Below are positions 20,907 to 32,900 of a DNA stretch of 64,000 bases, in pieces. How positions within the stretch are numbered: the first letter of the stretch is position 1; every line of letters starts with the position of its first letter. A program made the position numbers and the translations under genes. The notes under the pieces are model-generated. The model searched no databases. It saw only the letters and a program-made list of their open reading frames with translations, and was not told where the DNA came from. Source of the stretch: Lamellibrachia columna (lineage: Eukaryota; Annelida; Polychaeta; Sabellida; Siboglinidae); contig OY759261.1 of the NCBI GenBank assembly GCA_963662155.1, positions 6,133,661-6,197,660 of the forward strand, written 5' to 3'.

Positions 20907-23900
20907 CTAGCTGCCGTATTCCTCGGGCAACACGTATGAGATGTCGTCCCAGGGATGGCGATACAGACCTTGCTTCAATCTCTTCTGGTCAAGGTAGTGT
21001 CCTGAAATGCAGTCGCACCAACCTCAATAAATATTGACTGAATAATTAATTAAATAAATATATCATTATAAACAGGGTGACTCATATGATAGCGACCAAG
21101 TGTGGTCTTAGTAGGAGTGTCCCTGACCCATAATTATTTTTTATCCTATTTTAAATATCCCTACTTTATACTATATACGAAAAAACGTGTAATTTTGTAT
21201 TGTATGAAACTGACATGATACTGTAAGCACAGCTGAATGTATGTTTGCATATGTAATGTTTGCAATTGATGTTATTTTTTTGTTATGGGTCTAAATAAAG
21301 CACTACTAAACCTCAGTGTCAAGAATGACCGCACAAGTTGCTGTACTTTCCACTATAATAGACTTTACTGGATCAAACTTCTGGTCAAATATGCTTTTCT
21401 GGATCAGTGCATTTATTTTATTTCAAATATATGTATGCTCTACTTTAAAATGTCAAATACACAATATTCTTTACTTTTAATATTTTATGTTTAATAAAAT
21501 ATTATTGGTGCTTAATACTGTTTATGCTTTTTGAATTTTAGGTGTACAAAAGAGTATACTACAGTATATAGAAATTATTGCATTAAATGGTGAAGAAGTG
21601 GTTTACATTAGGACCTAGTAGGTAGGTGTGCATTTACCAATATTAAAGATCCTAACATGTGCATGTTCAAGCTGGTCAAATACGCCAATTAAAAATGTCC
21701 TGTAATCAGTGTGTATTTGACCAAATATGACCAACAAATATCATTACAAATACAGGTTTCTGGAAAAAGTCAAATATGCCAAATCAGCTTATTTAAATAC
21801 AAATTAAAGTTAAGTATTTGACCCCAACTATGGAGTCCGATATTAATCTCTGTGGCAACAGATTTCCACTATTTTTACAAAAAGCTACAAATTCAGTTCT
21901 CCATCGTGAACTGTGACTGTAATTTTTTAGATGTCGTTAATTTATGCATAATACCAATACCAACTCTAAAACATCTCCAGGAAGCCACCCCTAAATCCAT
22001 CTTAATAATAAGTTTATCTTCAAAGAGCAGTTTTGTATTTAAAACCCATGTTTATCCATCTGAAGATTTTCCACAACTTAATCACAATTTTGCAGTGTTT
22101 AATGATAATTAGGATGCCTAGAACCTGGATAATTTACCCTTTGGTTAAACATATAACAATACACATGTCCTATGAACAAACAAACTTCCAGGGCCAAAAA
22201 CACGATGAATGAACTATACAACTGACTACTATGCAACATCAAAGTCTGACAAAATCAGCACTAAATTTCTTCCAGCAAAATATTTTTAAACCCAATTTCC
22301 TTCAGCAAAAAAAATGTTTTACATTGTACACTAAGACCTTTTATAACAAATAAAAAACTGTCTGCACTCACCAATGAATCCAATACTTCTGCCTAGCACA
22401 AACAAGCCATTGAGAGCTCCCATCTCTATGTACTCCTGGGCCTCCTCTCTACAACATAAACAAGCCATTGAGAGCTCCCATCTCTACGTACTCCTGGGCC
22501 TCCTCTCTACAACACAAACAAGCCATTGAGAGCTCCCATCTCTACGTAATCATGGGCCTCCTCTCTACAACACAAACAAGCCATTGAGAGCTCCCATCTC
22601 TACGTAATCATGGGCCTCCTCTCTACAACACAAACAAGCCATTGACAGCTCCCATCTCTACGTAATCATGGGCCTCCTCTCTACAACACAAACAAGCCAT
22701 TGAGGGCTCCCATCTCTACGTACCCATGGGCCTCCTTTCTACAACACAAACAAGCCATTGCCAGCTCCCATCTCTACATACCCATGGGCCTCCTCTCTAC
22801 AACACAAACAAGCCATTGAGAGCTCCCATCTCTACGTAATCATGGGCCTCCTCTCTACAACACAAACAAGCCATTGAGAGCTCCCATCTCTACGTACTCC
22901 AGGGCCTCCTCTCTACAACACAAACAAGCCATTGAGAGCTCACATCTCTACGTAATCATGGGCCTCCTCTCTACAACACAAACAAGCCATTGAGAGCTCC
23001 CATCTCTACGTAATCATGGGCCTCCTCTCTACAACACAAACAAGCCATTGACAGCTCCCATCTCTACGTAATCATGGGCCTCCTCTCTACAACACAAACA
23101 AGCCATTGAGAGCTCCCATCTCTACGTACCCATGGGCCTCCTTTCTACAACACAAACAAGCCATTGCCAGCTCCCATCTCTACATACCCATGGGCCTCCT
23201 CTCTACAACACAAACAAGCCATTGAGAGCTCCCATCTCTACATACCCATGGGCCTCCTCTCTACAACACAAACAAGCCATTGACAGCTCCCATCTCTACA
23301 TACCCATGGGCCTCCTCTCTACAACACAAACAAGCCATTGACAGCTCCCATCTCTATATACCCATGGGCCTCCTCTCTACAACACAAACAAGCCATTGAC
23401 AGCTCCCATCTCTACATACCCATGGGCCTCCTCTCTACAACACAAACAAGCCATTGAGAGCTCCCATCTCTACATACCCATGGGCCTCCTCTCTACAACA
23501 CAAACAAGCCATTGACAGCTCCCATCTCTACATACCCATGGGCCTCCTCTCTACAACACAAACAAGCCATTGACAGCTCCCATCTCTACATACCCATGGG
23601 CCTCCTCTCTACAACACAAACAAGCCATTGACAGCTCCCATCTCTACATACCCATGGGCCTCCTCTCTACAACACAAACAAGCCATTGACGGCTCCCATC
23701 TCTACATACCCATGGGGCTCCTCTTTATAGGATAACATATGCTTCACACTCAGGACTGTGTCCAATCACAATAGTCAGTTACACTGACAAATCATCACAA
23801 AAGTTTGATTAGAGTTGCAGTACTTCAATAAAGGTTCATCACAATGCTTCATAAAAGACCAACTGCAATGGTTCATAGGTTCAGTACAACTACATTTTTT

Positions 23901-26900
23901 ATATAAAAGAAATGTATTTGACCTAACAAGCATATGGTTCACTTGAGAAAAATTGTGTCGTGGAGAAATGTCAAGGAATCTCTTCTTACCATCGTACACC
24001 AAAAAAAATTCCTCTAGACTATAGTCATTTGGTAACTAGTGTAAAACAACTGAAAAGTGATGCCAACTGTTTAACACCAGATGGCGACAATTTTCAGTTG
24101 TTCCACACTAGTCAAATTACAGTAATCCTGCTGATTGAAAAAGGGGTGTACTATTAATAGGTCGAATATGGCACGTTCCATTACTGCTCATTTTTAAACA
24201 GGGTTTTAGGTGAATTTATGCATTATTGTTGCCAGGGGTTCAATTGTAATAGCCAAGTACACAGCTTCACTAAAGCTCAATTATAATGTTTTCAGTTACA
24301 ATTAACTGTAATTAATTACAAATTAAATAACAATTAAACCCAACTGAGATTACAATCATAAGCATTTTAATCTTCCCATTATTTGTACACACGTAAATTT
24401 CCTTTGGAACAACTTTCATTATTCAATCGGAAATAAGTCCTCATATATTATGTACTTTGTACACGAACAAGAAAGTGTAAATGTGACTGATACTGTTCTG
24501 GTTCTGAGTAAACATTGCAGGAGCATTTAGTTTTCCAGAATTGTTGAACCTTTGAGAAACAAAACTTGAGTGTTCCATTTGAACCTGTTTTGAACAGATA
24601 CCTGAGTTCAGATGTTTAACTTACCTTGTAAAACAGTCACTATTTCAGATGTTTAACTTACCTTGTAAGACAGTCACTATTTCAGACGTGTAACTTACCT
24701 TGTAAAACAGTCACTATTTCTCAGCAGATCGACCATTGCTACACCGATGAAGCCATCCACATTCAAGATCAGGTTCGGTTTCTGTTGACAAAAGCATCAA
24801 TATTATTACGATCATCAAATGGCTGAGTGTTTTGTAGACAACACAAATACTATTCCAACATCAGTGTAACAAATGTGATTAATTCTGAATAACAGTTAAC
24901 AATAAAACCAACAAGTTTTTTTCATATCTAACCATCAAACTATTAAATTGAGAACTTTCATTGTTTCATAATAACTAGTGAGATAGTGAGATATTTATGG
25001 CAAATTCTGACCTTTCAGGTTCAACTATAAAGATTGTAAAATGGACTTTTTTGGTCAACTTTGATACATGGTAAGTTAAACTGGGAGTTTACATTCTACA
25101 GGAAGCAATGGCAAAGCTGGACATCTTTGGACATTTTCAGCTGTCTGAGAACACGAAAGGTACAGACACTGAGCATATTTCTTTCTGTCACACCGCTGCA
25201 CTGGATTTGGGTTTTGGTGCCACCATATGCAGCATTTTGCTATGTGCAACATTTATTACGAGACACTGGTATACCTTAACAATAATGTATTTTGCACGAA
25301 TATTTGTTTATTTACTGCTTAACATAATACTATAATTTTAATCGATATTGTGTACAAGACTTTCTATTTGCATTGAGATTTTACTGGGTCATACATCAAC
25401 TTTCACTTTTACTTTGAAAGACGTTTACAAAAAGCTTTACCTTTGACGTGGTGATCTTCTCGACTTCGTAGGCATAGTCAAGTAGGGGGGTCGCGGGAAA
25501 GTTACTCTTCGCATACTCGTTTAGTATGACCACCCTCATATCGGGGTTGTTGATCTGTCGGGGTGAAACACAATATTTAACCTCTAATATACTAACACCT
25601 GAATCAATTAATCAATCATTTCAAAACAGCATGAATACCATAAGAAAATACAAAACCATTTCCAACACGTGGAATGTTGTTAAAATAAAACAATAGTGTG
25701 CTGGGAAGGGGACAAATTGGATAATGGTGCCTATTTATACAATACTCAGGGCTAACTCCAGCCACTCATCACTGTCTCATGTGGAAGTCAAATATGATTT
25801 CTTCCAATCATCTACATTTATGCTTTACCATAGCTGCCAAATTGTTAAGGGACCCATGTGGTTTAGATGGGCTAGAGTACTTTACTGCGTACAATGGTGA
25901 CTAAGCTTCACAATGCATAAAGAATGTACTGTCTATTTTGGCATGATAACAAATCAGCCAATGATAATTGCAATACATTGGCTTTAAGATGAAACAACGA
26001 CTCACCGACTTGATCCTATGGCCGATACCAAGAATGAGTTTGCCCTGTTTGCGCATGTTGTTGACAAACTCCATAGGAATGGTTCCGCTGTCATACGCCT
26101 CGCTGAACATCTTGGCCGCCCCGTCAAGGGCTCCACCAAACCTGTCACCCTGTAGGAAACAATTCACACAACTGACCAGTTTAGACAAGACCAAAATAAC
26201 TTGTGGCGCCTCTGGTGCATAATATAACACTAATATAAAGACGAAATCGTGTGAGATTATCGATGGAAGTGTTCCGATGGTAGCGTTGTGATTTCTGTTT
26301 AGTATCAGTAGGTGTTATTGTAGGTACGATGTATTCTTTGCTGAAACAGTAATTCTTAACTATTTGCGTTGTTGTCATTGTCATGGATGCATCATTGTTC
26401 CAACTCTAATTTACAAAATTACATGTTGTACTTCCGGCAACATTAGATCCCACATTGCATTGTGTTTATACATACCCACCATGCAGCGATCAAAGATATG
26501 ATATTCCAGGTATAACTGACTATTAGTTGCCACTAAATGGCACTGTGAACTGAGGTATTTCTTAACTTTGGATCTACAGAAATTCCTCTGCCAGCAACAC
26601 ACAGGGTATACAGTTTACATTTGCTAAACACTTTGTTGTTACTCTACCACCTCATGACAAAACAATGTTTTTAAAATCATATAATAAGGTTTATTCAGTT
26701 GTAACAACTCAATTAATTTCAATTTTTTTTCATTATATTATTATTAAATTACAACTCAGGTGATTCGTAGAAACTCCGAAAGGCATATAGCGGAATCGCC
26801 TGTACACATAAAATAAATAGCATAGTGTTACACACAGTTGTTCATAATATGAACAACTGTATATGAATCATATACACATATACAGTACATAGATACATAT

Positions 26901-29900
26901 GCACATATACTGTTACATAGAATGCACTAAACTGAAATATGTCATTGAACCCACCCATCAGTATACATGATCACAGATGTATTACACATAACATTAAAAC
27001 ATTTTAAACTGTGACATTAATATGTATATTATGTAACACGTTATTTATCCACTTAAATATGTTATTCTATCAAAGCTTTCATAGAATAACACCATCACAT
27101 ATTATATGCTGCCTCATTTGTAAATGCCAGTCTCCTGTGGCCATTTTAATCATTCATATCATATTGTATCGATATTAAAACAAATCATAAAATATATTTA
27201 TAAAATAATTAATACTACAACTCATAACATAAATGAATTATAAATGGCCAGAAGTAATCTGACCGAGTGACTTACGATTGTGAGGAGGCCCGAGGCGAGA
27301 CTGGACACGAGGTCCTTGCCAGCACGGGCACACACGATGGTGTTGTGTGAGCCGGACACGGCTGGACCGTGGTCAGCGGTCACCATCATACACATCTCTA
27401 TGAACTTGGCAGCGTATGGCGGCAGTCTGTGGATGACAACCAAGGGACATGTTAAAACTTCCTCCTCAGTTAATTTAGTCCATCACAAATCAGTCTGTGG
27501 TTGACAACCAAGGGACATGTTAAAACTTCCTCCTCAGTTAATTTAATCCCTCACAAATCAGTCTGTGGTTGACAACCAAGGGACATGTTAAAACTTCCTC
27601 CTCAGTTCATTTAGTCCATCACAAATCAGTCTGTGGTTGACAACCAAGGGACATGTTAAAACTTCCTCCTCAGTTAATTTAATCCCTCACAAATCAGTCT
27701 GTGGTTGACAACCAAGGGACATGTTAAAACTTCCTCCTCAGTTCATTTAGTCCCTCACAAATCAGTCTGTGGTTGACAACCAAGGGACATGTTAAAACTT
27801 CCTCCTCAGTTCATTTAGTCCCTCACAAATCAGTCTGTGGATGACAACCAAGGGACATGTTAAAACTTCCTCCTCAGTTCATTTAGTCCCTCACAAATCA
27901 GGTTTGTTGATGTTCAGATATGAACTGTGCGAATAGTTTAAGTGATACATGTAGAACACTACAAATAGTTTAAGTGATACATGTAGAACACTACAAATAG
28001 TTTAAGTGATACATGTAGAACACTACAAATAGTTTAAGTGATACATGTAGAACACTACAAATGGTTTAATAGCAGTTTGTTAATATCATCGAAAGAATTT
28101 ACTTTGTTTATTAGATCGGATAACTTACAAAAGTGAGAACAGCCTTATGTCATAGTATATACAGCCTTATGTCATAGTATATACAGCCTTATGTCATAGT
28201 ATATACAGCCTTATGTCATAGCATATACAGCCCTATGTCATAGTATATACAGCTGGACCACTTTTATTCCGTTTTTAGACAATTTTGACCTAATCCAGTC
28301 CAAAATAAATTACTAGTTTTTCTGATGATTTCATCGAAACTAAATAACACATTTGTGCAGAGAGAAGCTAGCATGTCGTACTGGATATCAGATAGGTTTG
28401 GTGTTTGGTTCTAAAACGAGACAAGTGAAAACAATTTAATAGAGGAGGTAGCTAAAAAGCTGCCCTGGCAATTCTACTTTTTTTTCATTTCGCAAAACAA
28501 CTCAAACGATCTGCAAAATGCTAACTTGAAGGCATTCTAACTTATGAAATGCACCTTTTGGTCAATTCCAACAACAGGGAACACATATCTGGAGGTCCAT
28601 TTGACCTATGACCCAGAAGACAACAATGGTAACATGCCAAAATACCTGCGCTGGAACCAGAGCAGACCGAGGACCCCTCCAATGCCAAGGTCCTCCTTGA
28701 AGATCTCCGTGATTGGCATGCCGGCATAGAGCAACTCCTGGCCACGCTCATCACAGATACTTGTCATGAAGGACGCCGGCTTACGGATCAGGCCTAACTC
28801 CTTCAAAGGAATACGTTAATCTTACTATAATCCAGCAAGTGTACATATGTATGTTTGTATATTATGCTATTTCTCCTAGACGCTTTGCATCTCCACCACC
28901 AAACAATTTCAGGGGTTCATTTACGACCCACTGGTCGGGTCATCAGTTTAATTTTTCTTTAATTCCCCCCACTTTCTATGAACAATCAAATTACTCTTTG
29001 AAGCTATTGTGTACAACTGTCAACAACACGATGCCAACAACTACGTACAATCTCGAGAGTTGGACTCCAAGAAGCCATCAAGATATTGACTGGCAGCTCC
29101 AAGTAATCAATGGATATTTCTGTGAAATTGTGTAAATATTGTTATTTATGACAGTCAGTTATGAACTACCAAGTTATCCCGTCCAGAGCATGGGCATTTT
29201 TGCTAGTTAATAATAATAATGACATCTTAAGCTAGGCATACACTGCAAAACTTTTGCTGTGAGTCACATGTTTGTGTGACAAGCAGTGATTTTTTATACC
29301 GTAGTTGTGTGACTGGTTCAGCACACATACAACTCTATGCGTCTGATCAGTGTACTGCACAACAAAGGTTGTCGCAACTCGTGTACTGCCACGATCGTAG
29401 CGTTATTTTCTGGAACTGCAACCATGTGTGCCCCTAGTGTTGTGGTTTGGCATGAACCCGACACGCAAAAATAAGCAGCGTTTTCCACCCATTGCCACGA
29501 CTGAGTTTTGTTGAGTTGCGAATAAGTGTACACTGCATGAGTGATCAGTTTTAAGTGAAATAAACACACGACCCGTAACAAAAGTCCTAGCCTAGTATTA
29601 TATAGTATTATATAGCATGGCATTCATGACACTTAGCTCCATTACTAGAGTGAGGCAGCAGCTAATTCAGTGCACATCCTACACACAGTGCACATCCTAC
29701 ACACAGTGCACATCCTACACACAGTGCATGAGATGAGATGAGTGCTGTGTGTCTACACATTTTTACGTAAATGCAATCAATTATAATCAATTACATTTAA
29801 AATTGTAAACATAACTGAAAATGCCAATAGCTTAATCAAGATCGTCACCCAGATTCATCGTACTAACCCGTGCCCAGTTGAAGTCCATCGGTACAGTGGG

Positions 29901-29961
29901 GGGCGCCACCTCCTCCTTCGGAACAATATCCCCTTTCGTGACCATTTCATCGTACACCCGT
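20907..29961 (-). CDS. ACLY: ACLY exons for the hinge and the C-terminal citrate-synthase-homology domain
   Basis: Eight exons. [20 protein letters not shown] (28646-28800); [17 protein letters not shown] with the catalytic His (human 900) (27276-27426); [13 protein letters not shown] with the second His (975) (26006-26149); [19 protein letters not shown] (25441-25554); [20 protein letters not shown] with the catalytic Asp (1026) (24699-24781); [20 protein letters not shown] (22372-22448). The terminal exon 20907-21001 reads [19 protein letters not shown] and ends PEEYGS-stop. The domain condenses the citryl-CoA chemistry. All key residues are present, so this copy looks functional at protein level. 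Confidence 0.95.
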
Positions 29962-32900
29962 CTAATGAACACAAACGTAAGATATCCCATCAACCAATTA
30001 ATGGCACTAAACCTGTTAGGCACTGGCACTAAACCTGTTAGGCACTGGCACTAAACCTGTTAGGCACTGACACTAAACCTGTTAGGCACTGGCACAAAAC
30101 CTGTTAGGCACTGGCACTAAACCTGTTAGGCACTGACACTAAACCTGTTAGGCACTGGCACAAAACCTGTTAGGCACTGGCACAAACCTGTTAGGCACTG
30201 GCACTAAACCTGTTAGGCACTGGCACAAACCTGTTAGGCACTGGCACTAAGAAACAACATAATCATAAAAAGTACAGAAGTTACACACACAATCAGCTGT
30301 CATGACAATGTTCACAACGTGCCCGAGGTGAATGAACTGGTAGATTTCAAAAATGGTTACAAAAATATTTTATATTTTTAAATTATAATTTCCAAAAGTG
30401 GTTGTTTTACTTAGGTAAATGTGTTGGTAGTCTAGTCAGTTTTATTATCTGCTGTCATACAACAGACATTATCTATAACACATACGACACCTGGTGGCTA
30501 AAAACGAAACCACGTTTGTGGGAAGTCATCTAGTGCTAATGTGCATGTGTCGCGAATATTGTCTACAAGCAGCACTATCTGATGTTCAAAAGATGCCCTA
30601 GATGAAGGAACACGGTGAATAAACTCACTTAATGAGTTCTCCAAGTTCATCAAATGTCAGTGGTACGTGGGCACCTGCATCCCTCAGAGCCTGGTTCTTG
30701 GCGATGGCTGTTTCTCTCTCAGCATTGGCACACGATCCTGCGTGTCCAAACTGCACCTGCACACATCATAAACAAGTATTTGCAATTAATCAAGACATAG
30801 AGTTAAACAAATCCTCTGAACAGAACACTGCTGCTCTCCTCTTTATCCTTCAAGTCCAGGGTGAGGCTCACATCTATACTGGTCGGTAATTGTTTTCCTT
30901 CTTTAAACAAGTGTTAGACCAGTAGAAAAAAATTTCAATTTTGGGATTGTCCAACTCTTTCATTTGGATGCGCCTTTGAGGTCAGGTTTCCGAGGAATAT
31001 GCGCGGTTAGGGCAGGAGCCTGTAGTATAATATAGGTGTTTGAGATTAGGCAGCAGTCTTTGTAGTATTACTGTAGGTGTTTGAGATTAGGCAGGAGTCT
31101 TTGTAGTATTACTATAGGTATTTGAGATTAGGCAGCAATCTTTGCATTATTACTATAGGTGTTTGAGATTAGGCAGCAGTCTTTGTAGTATTAATGTAGG
31201 TGTTTGAGATTACGCAGGAGTCTTTGTATTATTACTGAACGTGTTTGAGATTAGGCAGGAGTCTTTGCATTATTACTGTAGGTGTTTGAGATTACGCAGG
31301 AGTTTTTGTATTATTACTGTAAGTATTTGAGATTAGCCAGCAGTCTTTGTGTTATTACTATAGCTGTTTGAGATTAGACAGGAGTCTTTGTAGTATTATT
31401 GTAGGTGTTTGAGATTAGGCAGGAGTCTGTAGTATAATATAGGTGTTTGAAATTAGGCAGGAGTCTGTAGTATAATATAGGTGTTTGAGATTAGGCAGGA
31501 GTCTGTAGTATAATATAGGTATTTGAGATTAGGCAGGAGTCTGTAGTATAGTATAGGTGCTTAAGATTTGGCAGGAGTCTGTAGTATAATATAGGTGTTT
31601 GCAATTTGGCAGGAGTCTGTAGTATAATATAGGTGTTTGAGATTAGGCAGGAGTCTGTAGTATAATATAGGTGTTTGAGATTTGGCAGGAGTCTGTAGTA
31701 TAATATAGGTGTTTGAGATTTGGCAGGAGTCTGTAGTATAATATAGGTGTTTGAGGTTAGGCAGGAGTCTGTAGTATAATATAGGTGTTTGAGGTTAGGC
31801 AGGAGTCTGTAGTATAATATAGGTGTTTGAGATTAGGCAGGAGTCTGTAGTATAATATAGGTGTTTGAGATTAGGCAGGAGTCTGTAGTATAATATAGGT
31901 GTTTGAGATTTGGCAGGAGTCTGTAGTATAATATAGGTGTTTGAGATTTGGCAGGAGTCTGTAGTATAATATAGGTGTTTGCAATTTGGCAGGAGTCTGT
32001 AGTATAATATAGGTGTTTGAGATTAGGCAGGAGTCTGTAGTATAATATAGGTGTTTGAGATTAGGCAAGAGTCTTTGTATTATTACTATAGGTATTTTAG
32101 ATTAATCAAGACATACAGTAAAACAAAAGATATACAGTAAAACAAAAGCTCTCAACAGAACATCTGAAGTGTCTGAACGTTTTTCAGCACGTACAAAATA
32201 TTACGACTAATATTTCCACAATATTGACAAGGAAAAATCCAAACAATAAAATATGATCACTGGAAAACATGCAGTTGTGACGATTCATTACGTCTATTAT
32301 ACATTTTATAATTTAACAATAACACATGTTAAACCTTTGGAGATATCAGTTAAACCAACTGAATTTCTTTCCTGCACCAGTTAATAGAATTGTGGATGTT
32401 ATTTATTTAGCAAATTATTCTTTGCAATTGAGGCCATTTGCAGTTGTTGAATATTTCAATGAAATAAGGAATTCCACTCATGCATATGAGAGAGCAATAC
32501 CTCAGACGTGAACATATGAGAGAGCAATACCTCAGACGTGAACATATGAGAGAGCAATACCTCAGACGTGAACATATGAGAGAGCAATACCTCAGACGTG
32601 AACATATGAGAGAGCAATACCTCAGACTTGAACATATGAGAGAGCAATACCTCAGACTTGAACATATGAGAGAGCAATACCTCAGACGTGAACATATGAG
32701 AGAGCAATACCTCAGACGTGAACATATGAGAAAGCAATACCTCCGACGTGAACATATGAGAGAGCATACCTCCGACGTGAACATATGAGAGAGCAATACC
32801 TCAGACTTGAACATATGAGAGAGCAATACCTCAGACGTGAACATATGAGAGAGCAATACCTCAGACGTGAACATATGAGAAAGCAATACCTCAGACGTGA

